From assembly GCA_037953625.1 (NCBI GenBank), contig CM075654.1:50971001-51035000 (forward strand): a stretch of 64,000 bases of DNA, in the 5' to 3' direction. A program made the translations under genes and the position numbers. The notes beneath the pieces are model-generated. The model was not told the origin of the DNA. It saw only the letters and a program-made list of their open reading frames with translations, and ran no database searches. Positions 1 through 10,445 of the stretch are shown here, piece by piece. This DNA comes from Crotalaria pallida. Taxonomy: Eukaryota; Streptophyta; Magnoliopsida; Fabales; Fabaceae. Positions within the stretch are counted from its first letter, which is position 1, and every line of letters starts with the position of its first letter.

Positions 1-130
1 GAGCTCATCGAGCTCATCAATAGCACCGAGCTCATCTATCTCACTGAGCTCAATAGTAGAATCGAGTTCATCTATCTCACCGAGCTCATCAGTAGCACCG
101 AGCTCATAGGAATCAACCTTGTTTCGTTTG
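1..130 (+). repeat. 36-bp tandem repeats in LTR of element A
   Basis: Degenerate tandem repeat alternating GAGCTCATCTATCTCACC and GAGCTCATCAGTAGCACC, a compound unit of about 36 bp. The homologous array in the 3' LTR lies at about 5585..5722. Copy order differs slightly between the two LTRs. No coding role is seen. Confidence 0.8.
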
Positions 131-993
131 ACAACCCTTGGCAATGACCAGCCGACCATATCGAGATGATTCACGTCGGACGATCATACGCACATACCTC
201 AGCAATATCCCGTTGGCCACAGCAAGTCGCCTTGTGTAAACCGAGTATAAGTTTGGCCACCGAGAGGCTACACCGGCCGACCATCGAAAAGCTAAACCAA
301 TCTCGCACCGATGTCAAGGTATCTCGGCCTCCAGTCGCCAAGCATTTCGCTTTACTGTCTCATTCCGAAAAGGTGCTTCCAGGGATCCGAGCACCGAGGT
401 CCCAACACAGTCCCCATGACTTCAGTCCGATCTATTCGATCGTACGCCGACTAGTTAGCACTCAGTTACTAGCACCGACCACGATCTGGTCGGATTCATA
501 ACACACCGAGCTAGGGCCGAGCACTAGAGCCAAGACAAATGGCTCTCATAGTGTTTTCCGCGCCCAGGCACACCATTCTCCTCGCCCTGGCGCACGCATC
601 AGACCTGTGTTTAGCAGCTCAAAAACGTGTTTTTGGTTGCCTTCCTCATTCATTCTCCATTATCTCCCTCTCTAAGGCTCGACTCTCTCCCCTTTCTCTC
701 TCTAAAATCCTCCTTGAATCATCAAATAAATCCCAATCAAACCCCTAAAAATCAATCCCCATCACATCTAAATACTCAATCTTTCCTTCAATCTCTCAAT
801 TTTCCCCTCTCAAGCCATGGCCAAGAGTTAGGGTTCCACACCCATTCTTGATTTCCATCACTACAAGCACCAAGGACCATCATAAGCTTCTTTCTTCTCC
901 CTCCCTTTTGTCACGGTAGCATCTTCATCAAGCTCCATCACCATCTCTCACACTTGTCTCTCTCTCTCTCTCCTCATCTTCAACAAGAGCAAG

Positions 994-2766
994 GTGAGTT
1001 GATCAATTTCTTTCCTTTTCTCCTCCTTCCGTACACGAGATCGTCATCATCCGTGACATTTATTATCTCTTTTGCTTCTTAAAGGGGGTAATAGTTCTTT
1101 TTCTCTCTTGGTTCTCTCTCCAACTTAAGAAAGGAGGAAGACCATCAACACCACATTATTACCACCTCTTAGTTGCTCTCCTTCATCACCACCCTCGGCA
1201 CCCGCGATTCCAATTTTAAAGATTTAAAGGCAAGGGTTTGGGTTAGGGTTTGGTACTCCCTTCCTTCTCTACAAGGTTAAGGTGAGAGGGTTGTGTTACC
1301 TATATTTAGGACATGATCTCTAGGTTGTTTATGTTGATGGCTAGGAATAGAAAAGATTAGTTAGGATGATAAGCAATAGGGTAGTTAATGATGCCAATAA
1401 GTTAAGGATGCAAATAAATAAAAATGAAAACAAATTGAATGTTGTGAATATATGTGTTGGATGATGATATTTGTTATGTGTAATGATGTGTATGAGGGGT
1501 TGGGATTTGAAATGGACCTAGGATAGGTGTAAAGCTAATGGGCATCATAAGCTAAGAAGTGTAACCAAGAATAAGAGTTAAGTTAATGATGAGGATAATA
1601 TAAGAGGATTAAGGGTTGGTAGGAGGAAGATTATTGTGTATGTTGCGTGCATTGAATGTTTGAATTTGTTTGTAACCCATAATGGATAGAGAGAATATAG
1701 GAATATAGAGGTAATAAATGGAACAATAGAATAAAGGAAATGAACCCAAATTGATAATTGTGTTTGAATGTATATGCTAAGTGTTAATGGTTGTTATGAA
1801 TGTTAAATGAAGAATATGAACTGTATTTGATGCTTATGAATGATTATGTGAGATAAATGTTATATATGCTTGAATGATTAAATGTAGTATAGGTAGTAGA
1901 GTAAAATTACTAAATGATAAATAAAATGAATTAGGAATGAGAGCATGATCTTAGGAAATTGAACATGTAAATTGTGATGATTATGTGAATATGTGTATGA
2001 ACGATTTGTGTTACTATGTTTTGAAAATTAATGTTGGTGTGAAATATTGGTGGGGTTAGGGTTTAAAATGAATTTAGGATATATTAAGTTAATAAGTAAT
2101 GTAACCAAGGGGTGAATTTGGGGTGCTTGTACTATGTGTAAATGCGTGATTGCGCTGTGGATATCTGATGGTGCTGTGTGGAAATATATGAATGTGTTGA
2201 TTGTGACCATTTGATTGTATTGTGTATGATTGCATGGTTGGTGGAAGTGAACCGGCACAGGTTAGGTCAGAAGACCTGGTCATAAGACCCTGTGGCCAAC
2301 TAAATAAAAGGTAAACGACACAGGATGGTTGTGAGACTCTGTGGCCAAATAATAAAAGGTTAAACGGCGCAGGATGGTTGTGAGACCCCGTGGCCAAAAT
2401 TATAAAAGTTAAACGGTGCAGGATGGTTGTAAGAACCTGTGGCCAAATAATAAAAGGTAAAACGACGCAGGATGGTTGTGAGACCCTGTGGCCAAATTGT
2501 AAAAGAGTAACCGGCACAGGATGGTTGTGAGACCCTGTGGACAAATAATAAAAGGTAAAACGACACATGATGGTTGTGAGACCCTGTTAAATATGATAAA
2601 AAGGGAAATGGAAAAGTGTTAAAAGGTGAAATGAATGGGAGTGAATGTATGAATGTTTATGTTGTTGTATGTTAATAATAATGTTAGGCTTGGTTATTAC
2701 TATGACCTCTTAGAGGTTATTTCCTAAGTTCTGTGTGATGTTGTCCTTCTTGCTATTTTTCCACAG
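994..2766 (+). other. Candidate leader intron inside LTR of A
   Basis: A CT-rich leader (about 620..990) with the tiny frame ATGGCCAAGAGTTAG ends in a canonical donor AAG|GTGAGT at 994. The segment ends in a pyrimidine-rich acceptor, TTTTTCCACAG, at 2756..2766. The 3' LTR keeps both sites (AAG|GTAAGT at 6580 and the same acceptor ending at 8509), although the sequence between has changed length (1773 versus 1930 bp). Splicing here is inferred and not demonstrated. Confidence 0.5.
2274..2590 (+). repeat. 49-bp tandem array in 5' LTR of A
   Basis: About six copies of a 49-bp unit containing GGATGGTTGTGAGACCCTG and GGCCAAATAATAAAAGG. The GGATGG core starts at about 2323, 2372, 2421, 2470 and 2519, with a variant at 2568, so the period is exactly 49. 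The array lies just upstream of the putative LTR splice acceptor, and a homologous array sits at 8022..8345. Confidence 0.9.
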
Positions 2767-3119
2767 GTACATAAGCGGAGCTTACACCAGTTTCAGGCCG
2801 AGCAGGAGTACACTCCACCACTTGGAGTGTAATATAGTCATGAGTGGACCAATATTTATGTCATAAATGTTATTTTGAAAATTTAAAATATGTATTAGTG
2901 TATGCCCTGAAATTTGTATTAATCGGGCGTTAGGTTTATCCTGGTTGTAGTATTATTAAGTTTTATGTTTAAAAATCTCTCTGGTCTGAACAGGTACAAT
3001 AGGAAATTTTGGGAAAGTCCGAAAAACAGAGGAAACTCTGCCGGATTTTCGTCGAAATTTTCAAGTACCATTTTTAATAAAACTTAAATTATCTAATATT
3101 AAGTGAGGGTGTTACAGTT

Positions 3120-3131
3120 TGGTATCGGAGC
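3120..3131 (+). other. Primer binding site of Gypsy element A
   Basis: TGGTATCGGAGC lies 3 bp after the LTR end. This is the common plant initiator-tRNA-Met primer site TGGTATCAGAGC with one A-to-G change. It marks the start of the internal domain. Confidence 0.85.
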
Positions 3132-3296
3132 AGTTTCCCTCGGCCTTTAGAGTGTGGACTCGCAACTCCAGTGGTTACTAACCAAGCGAGTAACCAATCT
3201 GTATAGTCAAGTGTCTAAGTTAGACGAATAGGATTCTTATGTAATTAGTTGCTAGTACAAGTACTAACTTGTATCTTCTTCAAAACTTGGTCAGTA

Positions 3297-4327
3297 TGTC
3301 GTGGTGGTGTGCGGATGCGGACGCGGATCGTATGACACCCATGCTCGAGAACCTGGTTCAAGTGAACTAGAATCAGGTGGAGACTATGGCTCAGATGCAG
3401 CAGAATCAGGCCGAGAATATAGCGGCAGCAACAGCAACAGCCACAGCAGCAGCAGTAGCAGCACTGAATCCTCAACCCCCAGCTCCAGCCGAGATCGATT
3501 TGTTTGACGCGATTTAGGAAAAGTGATCCGCCTAGATTCGAAGGAGGCTACAACCTAGATGGGGCTCAAAGATGGCTCCAAGAAATGGAGAAGATCCTCC
3601 GCACCTTGCAACCACCAGCTGATCACAGCATTCGATTGGTCGAGTATGTGTTGACTAGCGATGCAGAGTATTGGTGGGAGCATCAACGAAGAGACTTGGA
3701 GGCGGTTGATCAAGCTATTACATGGGACATGTTCAAGGTCCATTTTTTGGGAAAGTATTTCCCAGAAGATGTTCGCAGGGAGAAGGAGCTGGCTTTTTTG
3801 AGTTTGACTCAGAAGATGTTAGCGTGGGAGAGTATGCAGCTCATTTTGAGGATTTGATCCGGTATGTTGGCAGCTACAGAAATGCCGACGAGAGAGCAAA
3901 GTGCATCAAGTTTGAATCGGGTCTTTGCCCAGAGATCCAATTAGCCTTCGAGTATCAGAACATCGCCAATCTTTCTCAATTGGTAAATATGACCAGCACA
4001 TACGAAAAGAGTTTGAAGCAGATGGAGGCGAAGGAAAAGGGCAAGGGTATGCAGAGGATTGGAGGTCCTACCACGGAAAAGGGGCCGATTCAAGAAGCAA
4101 GTCCATATAATAGTTTTAGCACTCTAACAATAGCTCCAAAGGTAGCCCCTTAGACCGCTCCAAGTACTAGGCCTTCGTGTTCACATTGTGGAAGACTACG
4201 CACTCGTAAATGTTGGATATTTAAGCGGCACAGGAAGGAAGGCCTCTGTCTTCAGTGCAAAAAGCCCGGACACCGTGCTGCAGAGTATCCTAAGAACACC
4301 TCGGAAAATGAGAACAAACATGGCTAA
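3297..4327 (+). pseudogene. gag pseudogene of Gypsy element A
   Basis: Only gag is recognisable in this element. The frames at 3504..3857 and 3722..4153 together resemble the Retrotrans_gag capsid domain: PPRFEGG near the start, then WLQEMEKIL, YWWEHQRR, WDMFKVHFLGKYFP and VGEYAAHFEDL. A zinc-knuckle region follows at about 4180..4290, with CSHCGRL and then CLQCKKPGHRAAEY. The last cysteine of the CX2CX4HX4C knuckle reads Tyr, so that knuckle is broken. The N-terminal part (about 3380..3500) is Ala/Thr/Gln-rich, followed by a stop near 3517, and a frameshift lies near 3760..3850. No protease, RT or integrase follows, so the element could only move with proteins supplied in trans. It is a gag-only, TR-GAG-like relative of chromoviruses. 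Confidence 0.8.
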
Positions 4328-5196
4328 AGCACGAAGGGCTGAAAGGAGCAACTGAGCTTGTCCAAGGTACTCTTGCATTGATATTGTACCAAATGTTTTA
4401 ATTAGAGTATTTCGGCAAGGAACGAGCACGATTTATCTTGTTTAGTAGGAACCAATAAGAGTAGGACATTAGTTGGAAACTAATCAAAACCCGCGATGAT
4501 GTTGTCGTTTAATAGAATGTAATATTAGAACTGATCATTCTGATTCTTGCATCTGTTAGATGATGATATTATTAGCAAAACCCGACAATGGTGCGCTATT
4601 GATAGACGTGAGGTTGGGATTGATCACCTCAATCTTTGAATCTATTAAGGGATAATATCAATGCAACCTTTTAAGTGAAAATCAAGACAGGCGAAATAGT
4701 AGCTCACTAAGAAATAGACATTAGGAGTAGAAAAGCTAGCTGGAAAGTATTCTTTCCGAATCTTCACGCATAATCGAAAAGTGGATCAAAAGCACAAATC
4801 CTTCACGAATTCCAAGGGTTATATTTCCTTTCTTTGTTAGATTCTTACACTCTTCATTGATAGTCGTATGAAAGACGATCAGAATCTGATACGTTCAATT
4901 CCCTGCTTGCTGGCGTTGATATAACCAGGTATGTCGATGCCAAGTGGGGAAGAACTTAGTGACCCAACTGAGGTCTTAACGAAGCAATAAGCGGAAGCAA
5001 TGAGGAAAGTCGGATGAGAACAAGAAGTGGAATGTTCTAACATAAGGCAGAAGGCGTCAGGATGTATGGACTTAGAAGCATCCTAAGTGGGAGTATGAAA
5101 CCGAAGGGAAGTAAAAGGCCTGGGCAATGGGATGATTCTCTGTATAAGGAACTGAACGGAATTTCGGGGACAAAATTCCAGTAAGTGGAGGAGAAT
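4328..5196 (+). other. Non-coding interior and polypurine tract of A
   Basis: No ORF of note is present, and I find no pol motif on either strand. The right end has TTTCGGGGACAAAATTCCAG and then AGTGGAGGAGAAT, a polypurine tract abutting TGTAACATCCC of the 3' LTR. This arrangement is typical of chromovirus 3' ends. Confidence 0.75.
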
Positions 5197-7734
5197 TGTA
5201 ACATCCCTAATTCTATTCCCAAGTTTAATTAGGATAAGTCTAAGTCAAGCTAATGGAAACCGTAAGAGTAAGATAGGGTTAAATGAGATAATCATGGCCA
5301 AAATGCCTTTAGGAGTTGAGAAGTATGCCATAGAGTTAGAAACCAACAGTACATAAAGATCTGTTGGTGTAATCGATTACCGTGGGGTGATAATCGATTA
5401 CTATCATTCTATGAAGTAGTTAAGCCCTAGCAAAGAATAAGAGGGTTCAAGTGTAGTGGATCGGACCTCGGTCCGACCAAATCCTATCTTAGCCGACCAA
5501 AAAGCGACGTTCAGGCTCATAAGCCGACCTCGTTCCGCCTCACACCCCTCGTCAGTAACCAGTCTTCTCGAATTTAACGGACTCTGGACTCATCAGTAGC
5601 ACCAAGCTCATCTATCTCACTGAGCTCATCAATAGCACCGAGCTCATCTATCTCACCGAGCTCATCGGTAGCACCGAGTTCATCTATATCACTGAGCTCA
5701 TCAGTAGCACCGAGCTCATAGGAATCGACCTCGTTTCGTTTGACAACCCTTGGCAGTGAGCAACCGACCATATCGAGATGATTCATGTTAGACGATCATA
5801 CGCATATACCTCAGCAATATCCCGTTGGCCACAGCAAGTCGCCTTGTGTAAACCGAGTATAAGTTTGGCCACCGAGAGGCTACACCGGCCGACCATCGAA
5901 AAGCTAAACCAATCTCGCACCGATGTCAAGGTATCTCGGCCTCCACTCGCCAAGCTTTTCGCTTTACTGTCTCATTCCGAAAAGGTGTTTCCAGGGATCC
6001 GAGCACCGAGGTCCCAACACAGTCCCCATGACTTCAGTCCGATCTATTCGATTGTACGCCGACTAGTTAGCACTTAGTTACGATCACCGACCACGATCTG
6101 GTCGGATTCATAACACACCGAGCTAGGGCCGAGCACCAGAGCCAAGATAGATGGCTCTCACAGTGTTTTTCGCGCCCTGGCACACGCGTCTGACCTGTGT
6201 TCAGCAGCTTGAAAACGTGTTTTTGGTTTCCTTCCTCATTCATTCTCCATTATCTCTCTCTCGAGGGCTCGACTCTCTCCCCTTTCTCTCTATAAAATCC
6301 TCCTTGAATCATCAAATAAATCCCAATCAAACCCCTAAAAATCAATCCCCATCACATTTAAATACTCAATCTTTCCTTCAATCTCTCAATTTTCCCCTCT
6401 CGAGCTATGGCCAAGAGTTAGGGTTCAACACCCATTCTTGATTTCCATCACTTCAAGCACCAAGGACCATCATAAGCTTCTTTCCTCTCCCTCCCTTTTG
6501 TCACAGTAGCATCTTCATCAAGCTCCATCACCATCTCTCTCACTTGTCTCTCTCTCTCCTCATCTTCAATAAGAGCAAGGTAAGTTGATCAATTTTTTTC
6601 CTTTTCTCCTCCTCCCATACACGAGATCGTCATCATCCCTGACATTTATTATCTCTTTTGCTTCTTAAAGGGGGTAATAGCTATTTCTCTCTCTTGGTTC
6701 TCTCTCCAACTTAAGAAAGGAGGAAGACCATCAACACCACATTATTACCGCCTCTTAGTTGCTCTCCTTCATCACCACCCTCGGCACCCACGGTTCCAAT
6801 TTTAAAGATTTAAAGGCAAGGGTTTGGGTTAGGGTTTGGTACTCTCATCCCTCTCTACAAGGTAAAGGTAAGAGGGTTGTGTTACCTCTATTTAGGACAT
6901 GATCTCTAGGTTGTTTATGGTGATGGCTAGGAATGGAAAAGATTAGTTAGGATGATAAGCAATAGGGTAGTTAATGATGGCAATAAGTTAAGGATGCAAA
7001 TAAATAAAAATGAAAACAAATTGAATGTTGTGAATATATGTGTTGGATGATGATATTTGTTATGTGTAATGATGTGTATGAGGGGTTGGGATTTGAAATG
7101 GACCTAGGATAGGTGTAAAGCTAATGGGCATCATAAGCTAAGAAGTGTAACCAAGAATAAGAGTTAAGTTAAAGATGAGGATAATAGAAAAGGATTAAGG
7201 GTTGGTAGGAGGAACATTATTGTGTATGTTGTGTGCATTGAATGTTTGAATTTATTTGTAACCCATAATGGATAGAGAGAATATAGGAATATAGAGGTAA
7301 TAAATGGAACAATGGAATAAAGGAAATGAACCCAAATTGATAATTGTGTTTGAATGTATATGCTAAGTGTTAATGGTTGTTATGAATGTTAAATGAAGAA
7401 TATGAACTGTATTTGATGTTTGTGATGATTATGTGCGATAAATGTTATATATGCTTGAATGATTAAATGTAGTATAGGTAGTAGTGTAAAATTAATAAAT
7501 GATAAATAAAATGAATTAGGAATGAGAGCATGATCTTAGGAAATTGAACATGTAAATTGTGATGATTATGAGAATATGTGTATGAACGATTTGTGTTACT
7601 ATGTTTTGAAAATTAATGTTGGTGTGAAGTACGGGTGGGGTTAGGGTTTAAAATGAATTTAGGATATATTAAGTTAATAAGTAATGTAACCAAGGGGTGA
7701 ATTTGGGGTGCTTGTACTATGTGTAAATGCGTGA

Positions 7735-7915
7735 TTGCTCTATATGTGATTGTGCTATGTGTGGACATCTGATTGTGCTATGCGTAAATATATTATTGTG
7801 TTATGTGTGAATATGTGATTGTGCTATGTGTGGACATCTGATTGTGCTATGTGTAAATATATTATTGTGCTATGTGTGAGTGTGTAAGTGTGCTATTTGT
7901 GGATATCTGATGGTG
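7735..7915 (+). repeat. Array specific to the 3' LTR of A
   Basis: Degenerate repeats of TGATTGTGCTATGTGTG, alternating with GGACATC and AAATATATTA variants, with a period of roughly 23-24 bp. The matching place in the 5' LTR (about 2140..2175) has only one or two units. The array therefore expanded or contracted after the LTRs diverged, and this explains much of the intron length difference. Confidence 0.75.
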
Positions 7916-8021
7916 TTGTGTGGAAATATATGAATGTGTTGATTGTGACCGTATGATTGTATTGTGTGTGATTGCATGGTTGGTGGAAGTGAATCAGCAT
8001 AGGTTAGGTCAGAAGAGTTGG

Positions 8022-8345
8022 TCATAAGACCCTTTGGCCAACTAAATAAAAGGTAAACGGCGCAGGATGGTTGTGAGACCCTGTGGCCAAATAATAAAAG
8101 GTAAAACGGCGTAGGATGGTTACGAGACCCTGTGGCCAAAATTATAAAAGGTAAACGACGCAGGATGGTTGTGAGACCCTATGGCCAAATAATAAAAGGT
8201 AAAACGGCGCAAGATGATTGTGAAACATTGTGGCCAAATTGTAAAAGAGTAACCGACACAGAATGGTTGTGAGACCCTGTGGCCAAATAATAAAAGGTAA
8301 AATGGCACAAGATGGTTGTGAGACCCTATGGCCATATGATAAAAA
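8022..8345 (+). repeat. 49-bp tandem array in 3' LTR of A
   Basis: The same 49-bp GGATGGTTGTGAGACC/GGCCAAATAATAAAAGG unit as at 2274..2590, about six copies, in the same place before the putative acceptor. Confidence 0.88.
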
Positions 8346-8695
8346 GGGAAATGGAAGAGCGTTAAAAGGTTAAATGAGTGGGAGTGAATGTTTGAATGTT
8401 TATGTTGTTGTATGTTAATAATAATGTTAGGCTTGGTTATTACTATGACCTCTTAGAGGTTATTTCCTAAGTTCTGTGTAATACTGCCCTTCTTGCTATT
8501 TTTCCACAGGTACAGAAGCGGAGCTTACACCAGTTTCAGGCGAGCAGGAGTACACTCCACCGCGTGGAGTGTAATATAGTCATGAGCGGACCAATATTTA
8601 TGTCATAAATGTTATTTTGAAAATTTAAAATATGTATTAGTGTATGCCCTGAAATTTGTATTAATCGGGCGTAAGGTTTATCCTGGTTGTAGTAT

Positions 8696-10375
8696 TGTTA
8701 AGATCCATTGAGAATGTTTTGATAAATGACAAAAGGTTTTGAACAAGCTACAAATGTGTTGATCAAGATCAAGCTCAACAAGCAACAACAAACATCAAGT
8801 GATGAAGAGAGAGCAAGCTCATGAAGACTTAGTTTGGTAGTTTATGTTTTATTGTAATATCTTTCGCCTCTAAAGTCTTTTACTTTATGAGTTTGGGTAG
8901 AGTCTATAGAGGGTAGTGAATCTCTATCAAGGTCATGATTATATCATATTTTGAGTATTCACTTAACCTAAAATCAATAGGTGGCTTAAAGGTTTGAAAG
9001 AAAAGGTTTAGATTTTGAGAAAACAAGTTTTTAAGTGGTTTTCATCTGACTAATCGATTAAGCACTTTGACTAATCGATTAGAATTTTCAAAGCTTGCGC
9101 ACTTAATCGATTAAGCAAGGTGTTAATCGATTAAGACCTTTGTTAATCTATTAACACGTACAGACCTGGTTTTTTAAAATACGTTTTTCACTTCTCAAAA
9201 TCAGTTTTCAAGTGCTATAACTTTTGGGTATTCTATATAAATCTTTTCCCAATTATTATTACAATCTAGAATCATTTTCATATTCATTTTACAAAGTATC
9301 AAGCCACTCTATTCTCTCTCACTTTCATAGATCAAAGCTTTAACTTTTACATTCTTTGATCAAGAATCTTTGAATCTCTCATGTTGATATTTTCATAGCT
9401 TTTGAAAGAGATTCATAGGATTGTTATTGTTTTTCATTTGAGTTGTAATCATTGCAAAGAAGGCAAGCTATATACAACAAAGGAAGTCTTGGTTGTTCAT
9501 CAAGCAAACAAGCATTTGGAAGTCTTGATTGTTATCAAGCAATTGGAAGTCTTGTTGTGTTAACAAGCAAAGTGGAAGTCTTGGTGTGAGGCATCATCAA
9601 GCAAGTGGAAGCCTTTGAAGTATCTCAAAGCAAATTGGAAGACTTGTTGTGGGGAATCGGCAAGCAAGAGAAGAGGCTAGATTAGATTCAATAGGGTTAC
9701 AAGGCAAGGGTGTGGTATCTCTTGTAGGCTAGCAAGAAGGGAGTCTTGTGAGGCATTTACTTGTAATTTGAGAACTCTAATTCCTCATAGTGAAGAATCT
9801 CTCTTGGTTGAAGAGGGGACTGGATGTAGCTTTCAAGTGGATGAAAGTGAACCAGGATAAATCACTGTGCAGTATCTCTAAACCCTTAACTCTTTACATT
9901 CAAGTCATTAATTGTGTTCTTGGTTGAAAACCTAGAAAAAGATTGATTTTCATAATTGATTGAATTGAATATTAATTGTGCAAATTGATTTGGGGAAAAT
10001 CATTTTCATAACCTAGGTAATCAATAAGAATATTGGTGTTAATCAATTCCGCTTAATCTCTGATCATATGTGTTAATTGATTGATTTTCGTATTTGATTG
10101 AAAAGTGATTTTTTTCAGTTTTAACAGTGATTAATCGATTAACTGGTTTCATTAATCGATTAGTTCAAATTGATCTTTCAGCATTAATCTATTAGTTTCC
10201 TTATTAATAGATTAACAGCTGAGAAATTTGCAAAAATCATTTGTTTTTAATCGTTTCGATTTGTTTCTTTCGAAAATCTTTCAAGGTTTCTCTAACACCT
10301 ATTCAACCCCCCCCCCTTCTAGGTGTTCTCCTAGTGTCTCCTAGTTATTTCACCCACCGATTGTAGGTTCTAACA
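8696..10375 (+). repeat. 5' LTR of Copia element F
   Basis: A 1680-bp LTR. It carries a TATATAA box at 9234..9240, two clusters of TTAATCGATTAA-type palindromes (about 9050..9160 and 10130..10220), and a run of about 30-bp degenerate repeats with GGAAGTCTTG and CAAGCAA (9480..9660). A C-run at about 10307 is longer than in the 3' copy. Confidence 0.93.
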
Positions 10376-10377
10376 AT

Positions 10378-10389
10378 TGGTATCAGAGC
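10378..10389 (+). other. Primer binding site of Copia element F
   Basis: TGGTATCAGAGC two bases after the LTR end, a perfect match to the common plant tRNA-Met-type primer site. Confidence 0.92.
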
Positions 10390-10445
10390 TCGGTCGAAAG
10401 ACACGAGCATAGAGCTTTTTCGTTAAGATCCTTGAGGAAACTACA

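Larger units (their letters stand above)
1..3116 (+). repeat. 5' LTR (partial) of Gypsy element A
   Basis: Left LTR of a Ty3/Gypsy element, running in from before the window. It ends in GAGGGTGTTACA and is followed at once by a tRNA-Met-type primer binding site. The same sequence recurs from about 5590 to 8695 plus 14558..14720, which is the 3' LTR, so the identity is direct. From the left it holds 36-bp tandem GAGCTCATC repeats, a CT-rich leader, an intron-like block (994..2766) and a 49-bp tandem array. By comparison with the 3' copy, roughly 400 bp of its start lie outside the window. The TGTAACAYCCC/TGTTACA ends and the gag suggest a Tekay/Del-like chromovirus; that lineage call is inference. 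Confidence 0.85.
6580..8509 (+). other. Candidate leader intron, 3' LTR copy of A
   Basis: Donor AAG|GTAAGT at 6580 and acceptor TTTTTCCACAG ending at 8509 match the sites in the 5' LTR. The downstream exon-like sequence GTACAGAAGCGGAGCTTACA has lost one base relative to the 5' copy, which shifts the short open frame there. Confidence 0.45.

Noticed and set aside
2089..2568. 159-codon minus-strand ORF with repeated Ser/His-Asn-His-Pro motifs
   Set aside because: It is the translation of the 49-bp tandem array, cycling through frames because 49 is not a multiple of 3; the same occurs at 7870..8335.
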